In this document: piece by piece, positions 24,447 through 36,408 of the stretch | How the letters are laid out: each line of letters begins with the position of its first letter | Numbering within the stretch: position 1 is the first letter of the stretch | Assembly: GCA_963995525.1 (NCBI GenBank) | Contig: OZ023207.1 | Location: 28,784,873-28,848,872, forward strand | Origin: Escarpia spicata | Lineage: Eukaryota; Annelida; Polychaeta; Sabellida; Siboglinidae | Direction: 5' to 3' | DNA length: 64,000 nucleotides | Position numbers and translations under genes: made by a program | The notes under the pieces: model-generated | Database searches by the model: none | Told to the model about the DNA's origin: nothing | The model's input: the letters and a program-made list of their open reading frames with translations, nothing else

Positions 24447-25282
24447 TTTCTTTTCCAATGGCCATCTGTGATTTTCTTTCTCTTAAAGACAATGCTGTTA
24501 AATCGTGTTGTTAACTCTCACTCTAACAAGTATTGAGATCGGTAAATTAAGCAAAAAATAAGTATAATCCTCGGAGCCTTTGTTTTGCTTTAAGAAAATT
24601 GATTTGCAACAAACACAAACTACACCCTTTACATGATACTGCAAGTGACAAGAGTTTCATTGGAGAGAGCAACAGAAAACTGAAATTAATTAACCGAGGT
24701 AAGGGTGACATTTTCCACCGTTGTGTGGTATTTCAGTGACTGTGCTGCCATTTACTGGTTAGTGACAATATAGTTAAGTCATGGTTGAAACATTACACAA
24801 TATGTAAACAAATAAGATAAATTTTAATTTTAATTACACGTTAAATATCTGCGACATAAAGTGGTTGTAAACTAGTGCTTTGGAGATCATTTGGTAGGGA
24901 ATAATGGGACTTCTTATAACAGAGGTAAGTTGTAATGTGGTTTATTTAAGAGAAAACCTATTTACCCAAGCAACAGCATATGCATAGGACGGTCACAGAT
25001 CACATATGCACAGGACGGTCACAGATCACATATGCGATGTCTTCACAAAACAATATGTTACTTATAGTGTACCACTGGTACAACTTGCACTGTTCTAGCC
25101 AGAGTTCAACATTTTTACTTAAAGTAATTTTAGGGGTTACTAGGGGGACGTGGGGGGAAGTCAGAACAAAACGGTGTCATTGTTAGATTACAGTGTGACT
25201 TTCGATTGGAGGTTGTAATAATAAACATTGAAAGCAATCTCGTTAGCCGCAATTCAGTGGAAGTTTGTTGTTTTCGGATTTT

Positions 25283-25362
25283 TTTTGTAAAACGCTTTGA
25301 GCAGAACTAAGGTTAAAACACAGCACTATTTAAGACTTAATTATTATTATTATTATTATGTA
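25283..25362 (+). repeat. SINE/LINE tail remnant
   Basis: Contains GTAAAACGCTTTGAGCAG, similar to the SINE tail at 58945-58965, and ends in (ATT)n. No head is visible. Confidence 0.5.
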
Positions 25363-25519
25363 GCATTACGGATTACTTATATGACAAATCGTCCAATAGT
25401 GTCAGGCACTCAGTGTTATCTACCAGGTAATATTCTGAATCAGTTAGATCGTGGCATACTGTTGTAGTTGTGAATACGCGGACTGTAACTACTAACATTT
25501 TCACTTTAATAAACCACTG

Positions 25520-25785
25520 CAGAAGGTTTGCTACTGGTGATGTAGCTGTATTGCAATGTTTGCTACTAGTGATGTAGCTGTATTGCAATGTTTGCTATTA
25601 GTGATGTAGCTATATTGCAATGTTTGCTACTAGTGATGTAGCTGTACTGCAATGTTTGCTACTGGTGATGTAGCTGTATTGCAATGTTTGCTACTAGTGA
25701 TGAAGCTGTATTGCAATGTTTGCTACTGGTGATGTAGCTGTATTGCAATGTTTGCTACTAGTGATGTAGCTGTATTGCAATGTCT
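25520..25785. repeat. 31-32-bp minisatellite
   Basis: About eight tandem copies of TTTGCTACTAGTGATGTAGC followed by TGTATTGCAATG. It lies in the last PARP intron and contains the same TGCTACT motif as the 15-bp array at 16.6 kb. Confidence 0.93.
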
Positions 25786-25999
25786 TCATGAAAGTGTTCA
25801 TCAAGTTGGAAGAATAATTAAATAACAAATGTTCTCAATACTCAACTAAAAAAAATTGATTGACACCATCTGGCGCGCAGAGGAAGAGCAGTTCCCGATG
25901 AACGCTGCTGAAGGCTGTCGAAACGTTAATGTGAGTTGAATGTTGTAGTTACGTGATAAGAATTATTTTTTATTTAATGTATTATGATGTTTGTTTCAG

Positions 26000-26153
26000 G
26001 GAAGACGGCACCGTGGTTCCCATGGGAAAGGGGAGAGATACAAAGGTACGGAACCCGGACGGATTCACCCTCAACTACAATGAGTATGTAGTGTACGATA
26101 CGAAACAGATCCGCATGCGATACCTGCTGAAGGTGAACTTTAAGTTCAAGTGA
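26000..26153 (+). pseudogene. PARP2-like terminal coding exon e (E of the triad)
   Basis: Intact exon: acceptor GTTTGTTTCAG, then EDGTVVPMGKGRDTK, NPDGFTLNYNEYVVYD and RMRYLLKVNFKFK before TGA. The Glu in LNYNEY is the catalytic Glu of polymerising PARPs. The family usually ends a few residues later, after an FNF-like end. The start phase does not fit the donor of exon d. A 3' UTR must lie in the following few hundred bases, but I see no canonical AATAAA there. Confidence 0.88.
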
Positions 26154-27404
26154 TGATCACATGTGACGTGTTCGTGATGTGCATCAAGTCACCAGGGCCC
26201 ATCGCACCACTGGTTTAATTACCTAGCAAGTTGCATTGACTGATTGCAACAGACCGCACAGCAAGTTTGGATGTTGTGAATGAAGATGGTTTCATACTTG
26301 ATGCATTCCTACCCACCATCTTGCCTTTTTGAAATGCCGACGGTGACAACATAGTTTCATTTGAAGTGATATAGGTGCATTATTTTAAGATACATTTTAG
26401 TTTTGCATCATATGTCATCATTGTAAACGTAATCTATGTTTGTCAACTTCATTTAACTTGGAATAACTGCATTTGCTTGTTTTATATATGAAACGTTCAG
26501 TTGTGTATCCTTCTCACTTCTAAATTGTTTCCCTACACTATTGTGCTCTGTACAGAAACATTGAAATCTGATTAGTGAGCTTACTGTTGTAATATAATCC
26601 CTGTCATATGCAATTATGGAATGTTAGTGTACACATTTTGTCACTGTTAGATTGTAATTTGTTTTTGTTGGAAAGTCTCCTTTATTTTTTAAGTTCTGTG
26701 CAAATGTACCTAGAAAGAAGACTGGTTACAATCGTAAGAATACATTTTTATATATTTTTGTTAATTACCTGCTACTTTGAACCAATTGTCTAATGCCCAG
26801 ATGAACATTGTAACCGTGATTCCAGCCAATTGCTCATGATCTAATTTATTTCATTTTAAAATGTCTTGCTGACAGCTGCATCAGATCAGTTAGTAATTCG
26901 TTAGCGTAATTGTCATACATTTTCTGTGGTGTCGCCATTTTAAACAAGTTACTGTGATCTCAGCTATGTACTTGCGCCACCCTTCATACTGAGGGGATCA
27001 ACTTTACGCGTTATGTCTTACTCTTTACGCTTGGCCGTGCCATGTTTACAGGATGTATTAAAATTGTCTTGCAAACCGTTAAGTGTTGTTTTGATTGACG
27101 TCCTGCACAATTACGAAGCTAGTGTGAAAGAATAATATAATTGTAATAATGTAATTGTTTTAAGGAAGCAACTGAGATTAACTCGCTTAACCGACTCTCG
27201 CCTGGCTGCGTGACTTTGCCAGGAAGATAGTCTGGCTCAGAATCGCGTTTTGATTGCTCACTGCCAGTTAGCACGTCTGTCCCCCAGAATGTTTATATAT
27301 TATGTATGTTATCGATAACGAAATGAAATTACGAAATAGTGGCCGAAATAGTATTATACAAATAACATTTATCTTAAACTAAATGAACACAAACAAAAGT
27401 TTCG

Positions 27405-27485
27405 AGCACTCTACGAGATTCGAACCGAGGACCCTAAACATAGTTGCCCCACACGCTACCGACTTAGCCACCAAGATCAGCACGC
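27405..27485 (-). repeat. tRNA-like SINE head (copy A)
   Basis: On the minus strand, TGGCTAAGTCGG (27459-27470) fits a pol III A box and GGTTCGAATCTC (27415-27426) fits a B box at tRNA-like spacing. No clean acceptor stem closes, so it is a SINE head or tRNA relic, not a working tRNA gene. Confidence 0.5.
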
Positions 27486-28937
27486 TTTGGTTGTACTTTG
27501 GCGACTACATATATTAGTTAGCAGTCCGACCGTTGCGAGAGACATCGATTACACTTTGTTTAGTTAATGTTGTCCTTGTTTGGTATTTATATCATGCGTA
27601 TTAACACTTAGTCTTTTGTTTCTGTTTCGAGCATAAGCAAAGAACGTCAATATGGAATCATTGACAGCCACGAGAGCTGCCACCTAGTGAATATGCATGT
27701 GATTAAAAGGCACTGAACTACGAAAAAAAATGTTATGTCGGTTTATTTTTTCTGTGACATGTCTCAATATAACTTTAATGTTCAATAGTTGTTATAGTAT
27801 AGTGTTATCTGATAAAAGTGTATCCTTATTTAGTATTTGTTATTTCATAGTTGGCCTGAGAGGCAATCATCGTCTCTACCCGAATCTGGGGTAAAGCCAC
27901 CTACCGGTAACATTGGCAGGAGCTTAATAATCCAGGCCGTAGCGAGGGGCCAACGCTGCCACCTGACGGCGGCTGGATAATCGAGGCTAGCTGTTTCTGG
28001 CAGTGTGCCAGCCGCCAAAAGCGCCCGACCCGCCATTGTATAGAAACATTGCAACCGAACACAGAAATATCATATATGTTTCCCATGCAAGACATGTCGG
28101 ATGATAGTCTAAGCGTATGAGCCGCGTAATTTATTAAAGTAGGTTGTGTTGGGTTATCTGATTTTGATGTACAATATTTGGAATAAAATATACACTGTCT
28201 TGCCATAAAACATAATATAGGCCATACACGTACAAAACAACGTGCAGCGTCTTAGAAAATGACATGCCATTTCTTTATAATCAGCTCAATTATGACTGGC
28301 GGGAAAGTGGTTTTAATAGGTGAAGTGTCTCACACGCATTTTTAACCACTCATAAAAATGAATGAACCGATTCTTACAATGCCGATAAATGATTTCTTGT
28401 TCTTTGGGGGTCCCCTTTAGACAACTACACTGGTGGTTTGCTTTCACCACTAAATTCCCACGGAATCACACATGTTCCCTATTAATTCAATCGTACTAGG
28501 AAATATATCAAGGGTTAATATTATATATCACGCTGACATTTCCGTCATATCCGTTACGGAAAACAGTATATAATTCAATGTGGCCTAACGTAGTATTGGA
28601 AATATAGTTGTAAGCAGTCTACAGTTATATATGCTAGTTGATCAGTTAAATATCATTTAAATAGCATAAGTGTACCCCTTTAATTGTGTGTAGTTGGATT
28701 TCATAAAGAGCAATCATTACAGGAATTCATGAAGCATTTTGTAAAAACATGTAAAACATTTTGAAAGGCATATTAGAAGGATAACAAATTAAATATCATA
28801 CAACATAATATGTATTGCCATTTACTACAAATATGCTCTGTATGAAATACTATTTTGATAGAGAGCTTTACATTTAGTTTTGTTCCAGGTCGGTGAAGAC
28901 GTTTTATCCTTTCGTAACGGAGATGATGCTCATAAAT
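27486..28937. other. Copy A, non-coding part
   Basis: Sequence shared with copy B (33913-35362). Minus-strand ORFs at 27845-28206 are kept in both copies only because the copies are nearly identical; no domain is recognised. Confidence 0.4.
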
Positions 28938-30213
28938 TTTGAGCATACAAATGCTCTCATCAGAATGGAGCATACAAATGCTCTCATCAGAATGGAGGCT
29001 TGCATCAGTGAAGTTAAAACGTGGCTCTATGACAACGGACTGGTTCTCAACGAGAGCAAAACGGAAGCAATTGTTATACGTTCATCGAGCTTGCGCATAC
29101 CAATACTCATTGATCATGTCGACATATGCGGTCAATATGTAGCGACATCGACCATCGTCCGTGACCTTGGTGTTGCAATCGATGCTGATTTATCGATGGC
29201 GACGCAGGTTGCAAATGTATGTCGAAGTGCTTACTACCATCTCTCGAGAATTGCTCGTGTACGAGGGGCAATGACGACCAGTGTCTGCAAATGTCTTGTC
29301 CATGCACTTGTGACATCCAGAATTGATTATGGAAATGCGATGCTGTTTGGTATACCTGACCGTCTGCTGCACCGTCTAGAGAGAGTCCAACGGTCAACCG
29401 CTCGTGTTGTGATGCAACTTCGACGAGGTGACCGGCGATCTATCACTGCGGTCCTACAACAGCTACACTGGCTCCCAGTGAGAAAGCGCATCGAGTACAA
29501 GTTACTCATGGTTGTACACACGGCACTGTATGCAGGCACGCCAGTGTATATCGCGTCACTGCTACATCGTTACGCACCACGCAGGACCCTACGCTCTGGC
29601 GGTGGTCTGCTTTTGAATGTTCCACGCGTAACCCTAGAACGTTATGGTCGCCGGGCATTTGCATGTGCTGGGCCGACATTGTGGAACTCTCTGCCTCTGG
29701 AATTACGCGCGATTGAGAACACTAGACAGTTTGGAAAATTATTGAAGACATTTCTGTTCTCAAACTAATATGGCCAGACATAATTTAACCTTTGCTTTAT
29801 TCATGCATATAGTTTTAATACATTTTTAGTCTTATTTATCTCAGGGTCACATTTTAGTATATAATCAAATTATTTAATGTAAATTAGGCTTTTATTTTAT
29901 TTATTTTGTATTTATTTATATATATATTTTTATTATATATATATTTTTTCCACTAGGTTCAGCTGTTCAGCACTTTTGCTAATCGTTTGTTTTATCATTG
30001 CATTTACCCGTAATTGTACTATACTTAGGCTTATATATATATGCATACACTATATACTAGGATATTGTTTGCTAATTTAATTTATTTTCTTATTTGTTCT
30101 CTTAAAAGTGTTTTTATGCTTCTTATATGATTGGCAATTTGTAAACACCCGTGAACGGGGGTCATTAGTCCCGGATTTGATGGTGTATAAATAAAGTTTA
30201 TTATTATTATTAT
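28938..30213 (+). mobile_element. CR1/L2-like LINE, 5'-truncated insertion
   Basis: Precisely absent from copy B at 35362, which gives the empty site. It begins with two direct copies of GAGCATACAAATGCTCTCAT plus a few bases and ends with AATAAAGTTTATTATTATTATT; AAATT flanks both sides as a probable target duplication. It carries only the last part of ORF2 and a long AT-rich 3' UTR. Confidence 0.92.
28990..29768 (+). CDS. Reverse transcriptase C-terminal fragment (LINE ORF2)
   Basis: Open frame of about 260 codons for the thumb and C-terminal region of a CR1/L2-type ORF2: KTWLYDNGLVLNESKTEA, DLGVAIDADLSM, HALVTSRIDYGNAMLFG, LHWLPVRKRIEYK and GPTLWNSLPLELR. The catalytic domain and endonuclease are absent through 5' truncation, so the fragment cannot act alone. 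It has no stop inside, which fits a young insertion. Confidence 0.9.
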
Positions 30214-30945
30214 TATTAAATTGGATCCTGTATTAAATGTAGCATACAATCTGAGAAAACGATCCTAACGTGAACATATTTTGCCTTCATATCATTCAAT
30301 ACTTTTTTTACCCACATGCCAAATTTGAAATGAATCAAAGAAATTAATTTTGACTAAAACTGAAACCGCCATAGTACATATTTTGGCGTCTTTTCTGTGT
30401 AACGCTTTGTCACTCTTGCCCATAGACCCCGGAAAGCGTTATTTACGTTATATGTACCCCTGTACTCCTTTGTTGGAGCAAGTGTTTTGGCAGCAGCTAA
30501 TGTTGATGAGTCCAGGGCACACGTCACGCTCTTTTTCCATTTCTAGATGTGGACTCTTGCACACGCTCTGATATAGAGACTTGTTAGAAGGAACCGACGA
30601 CTTTTAGTGACTCTTCCAAAAGGTTCTGGCAAAGTGGAGAAAACAAAATTGCTCAATTTCCGAAACGATAGCTCGTTGTCTCGTAGATCTCATCAACGAC
30701 AGTCCGATGTTCTAAACATCGCGCTCAGTGGCATGTCAAGATAACAAGACAACTCGGGGATTGGGGGTATCCTTTAGAACCAACAAGTTAATGACGCTTA
30801 AGGCCCTATTACACTGCTCGACGGCAACGGCAAAACCTCGACGGCAAAGCGGTAAACCGCGAGCAAAGCCTAATAAACAGAGCGCGGCAATATTCGACAG
30901 CTTATGCAAATTTGTCACGTGAACAGCTTGTAGATGCTTTAAAAT

Positions 30946-31300
30946 ATGTCGGGCAAAAGACGCAATCGAGACGAGGAAGCACTACGCATAGTGTTGTTAG
31001 CCAGAAGGCATAAACAATGAAACAATCGTCGACGAAAGCGACGTGTCTGGGTACACGAAACTCTCCAGAAGAGAAACAACTATGGAGAATTCCATAGGTT
31101 TGTCCGTGAACTGGACAGTTACGATGATCGGTTTTTTATCTACTTTTGTATGTCACAAGAGCAGTTTGCTGTACTACTAAGTATCGTAGAGGAGGCAATC
31201 CGCAAAACAAAAACTGATTATAGTTATACTGACATCGAAACTTGTGTTGTATTATTTATATTAATTATCACGTACCAGTCATGTTTAGCTTGGCCCCAAT
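30946..31300 (+). pseudogene. Harbinger transposase N-terminus (copy A)
   Basis: Harbinger transposases cut and paste the element at TWA targets. Seen here: RRKRRVWVHETLQKRNNYG, EFHRFVRELDSYDDRFF and MSQEQFAVLLSIVEEAI, the usual N-terminal block before the DDE nuclease. The nuclease domain is missing. The start ATG is at 30946 and a TGA interrupts the frame at 31018-31020. In copy B that codon is open but a different stop appears later. Confidence 0.8.
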
Positions 31301-31408
31301 GCTTTCCCACACGGCCAACTTCTTCTTTGCATCTTTGTAATCAGGATGGGATGGAGCATATAGCAATTCCCATCTCTCTATCTCTACGATAAGTTTTTCT
31401 GCCGACAT
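31268..31408 (-). pseudogene. MADF-domain protein N-terminus (Harbinger ORF, copy A)
   Basis: A short minus-strand frame reads MSAEKLIVEIERWELLYAPS, then HPDYKDAKKKLAVWESI: the start of a MADF (Myb/SANT-like) DNA-binding domain. In Harbinger elements such a protein helps the transposase reach the element ends and the nucleus. Only 46 codons remain before a TGA at the deletion joint, and it overlaps the tail of the transposase fragment on the other strand. Confidence 0.75.
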
Positions 31409-31769
31409 CATGAATTTTGTCAGGGCTATCAACAGACAGCGCTGCTAATTCAGGGTTATCAATCACTGTTATCAACATACGGCGCTGCTAATTCGAATCC
31501 GTTTTCCTTTATTTTAAAGTGTTTACATCGCTATATTGGAACACGTGTAATCTAATATGTGCGCTTTGACGTCATACAGAAGCAACAACGCTGATTGGTC
31601 AAATAAAAATTTGCCACGCGGTATTTTCTGGAAAAAATCGCTTCTGTTTCGATTCTCGACGGTTTGCCGTCGAGCAGTTTGGCCGTCGAGCATTGTACTA
31701 GGGTCTCGGTAATTCAATATAGAGCGGTTTTATTTTCAACTGTGTCAATGCGAGATAGGAGACTGCGAG

Positions 31770-31900
31770 AAGTAGATGAAATTGCGGCCGCGCAGCGACG
31801 AAACATTTTCAAGAGCACCCCCTCCCCCCGTATTCTCTTGTCAACGGTCGAGCCGAGACAGGGGAGAAGCTGCAGTTACGGCGGCGCGGCAGCGAAACAT
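31770..31900. repeat. GC-rich dispersed repeat R2 (copy A)
   Basis: GCGGCCGCGCAGCGACGAAA, CACCCCCTCCCCCC and GAGCCGAGACAGGGGAGAAG match the cluster at 14880-15175. Confidence 0.7.
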
Positions 31901-32580
31901 TGTCTACACCATTTGATACGGCCGCCAGTGGAGGTTTTGTGCCCCCATAGACTACCCTTTTTGGACCCGCCCCTGATTACCCTCAGTTTAATTAATGCAA
32001 TATAACTGGATGACTAAACAAACCAGCCAATGTTTTTTTCGCTGTATAGCTGTCACGATGATTATGTTCCAAAATTACACTGTTGTTCTTGTAATCGGAT
32101 TAATTATATTTTTCCAAAACCTGCTCTTTTAATGGTAACAAATTACCTAATAATTTTTTGGAAAAGAGAAACGCACGTTCTTAGTTAAAACGTCTCTTTA
32201 ATTGGCTATGGAAATGACATTCCAAGCTTTGCAAAATGTTAAGTTTAACAAAAAAGAATACAAGGAAAGAAGCACCACTCACGTTAAATATCGGTCGAAA
32301 AGTCACCCGGCGGCTATCTAGAACTATGCAGTGGAGCTATGTTTTCAATGCTGTAGCATGCCGACTTCACTAAAACAACGCACAAATCATTATACTCGTG
32401 CGTACGTATGTACGTAAACATACGCTATTTTGAAGGCAATTATTTATTCTTCAAATTGGCTCTCGTATTTATAATTTTAAACTAAAATATATTGGACGCA
32501 GTTGCCCGCCGTATGCTGATGTCACGTCTGTAGGTGCCCGCCGTATGTTGCGCCAACTTACCTGTTTACATATCCGACAA

Positions 32581-33274
32581 CTACAGGATTTTCCTATTTC
32601 TCACTGTTGAAGTTGTGAAGTTGTTGTTGTTCATCTTCAACAAAGCATGGAGGGAAATGTTGATGAATAAGTTCAACACACAATCTTTCTGAGTGCAAAT
32701 TCCGGCAGGACAAACAACTGAGTCTTCGGGTATTTCTTTGACGAAATGACGCCCCAGTCTACTTCGGATTTTATTCATATGTAGAGCTTGGCTTGTTTTT
32801 TTTAAAGCATGCTCCATGTTTTAAACTGTTGACGATAGTTCCTTCTTTTGAGTTACAAGTCAGTATTTTGCATTCTCTAGCTGTTTTTAAGTAGCAGCAC
32901 TTCTGTAGATGAACTTGTCGGTGAACCAGTCACGCAGTGTCCTGGCCATGTACCTTGCTATGTATGTCAAGGTGTTTTCTTCCTGAATGTCTTCCGTCTC
33001 AACGTTGAAATAAAGACTGGTCATTTATCTTGTTTGAGAGAAAACGGGCAGAGGATCATCTTCATCGGCGGCGATTTGTTGACACGCAGTGCTGAAAGAC
33101 TTTACGTTGAGAAGAAAAGTGTCCCCGTCTTCCCTGTAGTTGTTCTCTTTGCTCTGCAGTAGAATAAAATCAGCCATTACCTGACGAAGGTAGAGTCGGA
33201 ACTATTCAGCTGAAGGGTTGTCACTATGGCCACCTTTAACCCTGATCACAGCTAACAGGTTCTCTAAGCAATCT
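32581..33274 (-). pseudogene. P-element-like transposase C-terminus (copy A, truncated)
   Basis: The minus strand gives LLAVIRVKGGHSDNPSAE, RLYLRQVMADFILLQSKE and YMARTLRDWFTDKFIY in the order of the C-terminal part of P-element/THAP9-type transposases, with several stops between. It is cut at its upstream end by the duplication joint at 33275. A 78-codon open frame (32581-32817) forms the far end. Confidence 0.65.
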
Positions 33275-33831
33275 TTTAATTTTAAAATGTCTTGCTGACA
33301 GCTGCATCAGATCAGTTAGTAATTCGTTAGCGTAATTGTCATACATTTTCTGTGGTGTCGCCATTTTAAACAAGTTACTGTGATCTCAGCTATGTACTTG
33401 CGCCACCCTTCATACTGAGGGGATCAACTTTACGCGTTATGTCTTACTCTTTACGCTTGGCCGTGCCATGTTTACAGGATGTATTAAAATTGCCTTGCAA
33501 ACCGTTAAGTGTTGTTTTGATTGACGTCCTGCACAATAACGAAGCTAGTGTGAAAGAATAATATAATTGTAATAATGTAATTGTTTTAAGGAAGCAACTG
33601 AAATTAACTCGCTTAACCGACTCTCGCCTGGCTGCGTGACTTTGCCAGGAAGATAGTCTGGCCCAGAATCGCGTTTTGATTGCTCACTGCCAGTTAGCAC
33701 GTCTGTCCCCAAGAATGTTTATATATTATGTATGTTTTCGATAACGAAATGAAATTACGAAATAGTGACCGAAATAGTATTATACAAATAAAAAATTATC
33801 TTAAACTAAATGAACACAAACAAAAGTTTCG

Positions 33832-33912
33832 AGCACTCTACGAGATTCGAACCAAGGACCCTACAAATAGTTGCCCCACACGCTACCGACTTAGCCACCA
33901 AGTTCAGCACGC
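33832..33912 (-). repeat. tRNA-like SINE head (copy B)
   Basis: Second copy of the 27405-27485 feature, with A-box-like 33886-33897 and B-box-like 33842-33853 sequences on the minus strand and a few substitutions. Confidence 0.5.
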
Positions 33913-35942
33913 TTTGGTTGTACTTTGGCGACTACATATATTAGTTGGCAGTCCGTCCGTTGCGCGCGACATCGATTACACTTTGTTTAGTTAATTTTGT
34001 CCTTGTTTGGTATTTATATCATGCTTATTAACACTTAGTCTTTTGTTTCTGTTTCGAGCATAAGCAAAGAACGTCAATATGGAATCATTGACAGCCACGA
34101 GAGCTGCCACCTAGTGAATATGCATGTGATTAAAAGGCACTGAACTACGAAAAAAAATGTAATGTCGGTTTATTTTTTCTGTGACATGTCTCAATATAAC
34201 TTTAATGTTCAATAGTTGTTATAGTATAGTGTTATCTGATAAAAGTGTATCCTTATTTAATATTTGTTATTTCATAGTTGGCCTGAGAGGCAATCATCGT
34301 CTCTACCCGAATCTGGGGTAAAGCCACCTACCGGTAACATTGGCAGGAGCTTAATAATCCAGGCCGTAGAGAGGGGCCAACGCTGCCACCTGACGGCGGC
34401 TGGATAATCGAGGCTAGCTGTTTCTGGCAGTGTGCCAGCCGCCAAAAGCGCCCGACCCGCCATTGTATAGAAACATTGCAACCGAACACAGAAATATCAT
34501 ATATGTTTCCCATGCAAGACATGTCGGATGATAGTCTTAGCGTATGAGCCGCGTAATTTATTAAAGTAGGTTGTGTTGGGTTATCTGATTTTGATGTACA
34601 ATATTTGGAATAAAATATACACTGTCTTGCCATAAAACATAATATAGGCCATACACGTACAAAACAACGTGCAGCGTCTTAGAAAATGACATGCCATTTC
34701 TTTATAATCAGCTCAATTATGACTGGCGGGAAAGTGGTTTTAATAGGTGAAGTGTCTCACACGCATTTTTAACCACTCATAAAAATGAATGAACCGATTC
34801 TTACAATGCCGATAAATGATTTCTTGTTCTTTGGGGGTCCCCTTTAGACAACTACACTGGTGGTTTGCTTTCACCACTAAATTCCCACGGAATCACACAT
34901 GTTCCCTATTAATTCAATCGTACTAGGAAATATATCAAGGGTTAATATTATATCACGCTGACATTTCCGTCATATCCGTTACGGAAAACAGTATCTAATT
35001 CAATGTGGCCTAACGTAGTATTGGAAATATAGTTGTAAGCAGTCTACAGTTATGTATGCTAGTTGATCAGTTAAATATCATTTAAATAGCATAAGTGTAC
35101 CCCTTTAATTGTGTGTAGTTGGATTTCATAAAGAGCAATCATTACAGGAATTCATGAAGCATTTTGTAAAAACATGTAAAACATTTTGAAAGGCATATTA
35201 GGAGGATAACAAATTAAATATCATACAACATAATATGTATTGCCATTTACTACAAATATGCTCTGTATGAAATACTATTTTGATAGAGAGCTTTACATTT
35301 AGTTTTGTTCCAGGTCGGTGAAGACGTTTTATCCTTTCGTAACGGAGATGATGCTCATAAATTGGATCCTGTATTCAATGTAGCATACAATCTGAGAAAA
35401 CGATCCTAATGTGAAAATATTTTGCCTCCATATCAATCAATACTTTTTTTACCCACATGCCAAATTTGAAATGAATCAAAGAAATTAATTTTGACTAAAA
35501 CTGAAACCGCCATAGTACATATTTTGGCGTCTTTTCTGTGTAACGCTTTGTCACTCTTGCCCATAGACCCCGGAAAGCGTTATTTACGTTATATGTACCC
35601 CTGTACTCCTTTGTTGGAGCAAGTGTTTTGGCAGCAACTAATGCTGATGAGTCCAGGACACACGTCACGCTCTTTTTCCATTTCTATATGTGGACTCTTG
35701 CACATGCTCTGATATAGAGACTTGTTAGAAGGAACCGACGACTTTTAGTGACTCTTCCAAAAGGTTCTGGCAAAGTGGAGAAAACAAAATTGCTCAATTT
35801 CCGAAACGATAGCTCGTTGTCTCGTGATCCTCATCAACGACAGTCCGATGTTCTAAACATCGCGCTCAGTGGCATGTCAAGATAACAAGACAACTCGGGA
35901 ATTGGGGGTATCCTTCAGAACCAACAAGTTAATGACGCTTAA
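33913..35942. other. Copy B, non-coding part
   Basis: Counterpart of 27486-28937 and 30214-30801 without the LINE; the empty insertion site is ATAAATTGGATCC near 35357-35369. No gene recognised. Confidence 0.5.
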
Positions 35943-36086
35943 GGCCCTATTACACTGCTCGACGGCAACGGCAAAACCTCGACGGCAAAGCGGTACACCG
36001 CGAGCAGAGCCTAATAAACAGAGCGCGGCAATATTCGACAGCTTATGCAAATTTGTCACGTGAACAGCTTGTAGATGCTTTAAAAT

Positions 36087-36332
36087 ATGTCGGGCAAAAG
36101 ACACAATCGAGACGAGGAAGCACTACGCATACTGTTGTTAGCCAGAAGGCATAAACAACGTAACAATCGACGACGAAAGCGACGTGTCTGGGTACACGAA
36201 ACTCTCCAGAAGAGAAACAACTATGGAGAATTCCATAGGTTTGTCCGTGAACTGGACAGTTACGATGATCGGTTTTTTATCTACTTTTGTATGTCACAAG
36301 AGCAGTTTGCTGTACTACTAAGTATCGTATAG
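36087..36332 (+). pseudogene. Harbinger transposase N-terminus (copy B)
   Basis: Open for 81 codons (MSGKRHNRDEEALRILLLAR start) through RVWVHETLQKRNNYGEF to AVLLSIV, then TAG at 36330-36332. Homology continues past the stop. The stop differs from that of copy A, so the two copies have decayed separately since the duplication. Confidence 0.8.
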
Positions 36333-36408
36333 GAGGCAATCCGCAAAACAAAAACTGATTATAGTTATACTGACATCGAAACTTGTGTTGTATTATTTAT
36401 ATTAATTA

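Larger units (their letters stand above)
21085..26153 (+). pseudogene. PARP2-like: PARP2-like ADP-ribosyltransferase, catalytic exons (decayed or atypical)
   Basis: PARP2 uses NAD+ to add poly(ADP-ribose) to proteins at DNA breaks in the nucleus. Separate exons encode the end of the catalytic domain in the right order: WHGSRLTNWIGILSQGL (a), GKGMYFVDMSSKG (b), KLPDGMDSVKGMG (d) and NPDGFTLNYNEYVVYD (e). The closing block resembles PARP2 more than PARP1. The catalytic His, Tyr and Glu positions are all present. However, exon d holds TAA, TAG and TGA in frame, joining a to b with the visible GT and AG shifts the frame, and d to e also disagrees in phase. Upstream WGR and helical domains were not found. 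The simplest reading is a pseudogene or a decayed gene end; an unusual exon choice is possible. Confidence 0.8.
30802..31709. mobile_element. Harbinger element, internally deleted (copy A)
   Basis: 908 bp. The left end GGCCCTATTACACTGCTCG and the reverse complement of the right end (GACCCTAGTACAATGCTCG after a CCGA) form an imperfect inverted repeat; TAA flanks both ends (30799-30801, 31710-31712). Inside are the start of a transposase (plus) and the start of a MADF protein (minus), the two genes typical of animal Harbingers, joined by a deletion that removed most of both. Confidence 0.8.
26853..33278. repeat. Tandem duplication, copy A (~5.15 kb unit plus LINE insertion)
   Basis: From ATTTTAAAATGTCTTGCTGA onward this sequence is repeated almost base for base in copy B (33279-38439), apart from small changes and one 1.28-kb insertion at 28938-30213. 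The right end breaks off after AAGCAATCTT and copy B starts at once, so the two copies are head to tail. It contains a SINE-like tRNA head, a Harbinger remnant and the end of a P-element-like transposase. Confidence 0.97.

Noticed and set aside
27405..27485. Functional tRNA gene on the minus strand
   Set aside because: Box A and B look-alikes exist but no acceptor stem or proper anticodon arm closes; a SINE head or relic is more likely.
27845..28206. Minus-strand ORFs conserved in both duplication copies
   Set aside because: The copies are nearly identical throughout, so shared open frames are no evidence of selection, and no domain is seen.
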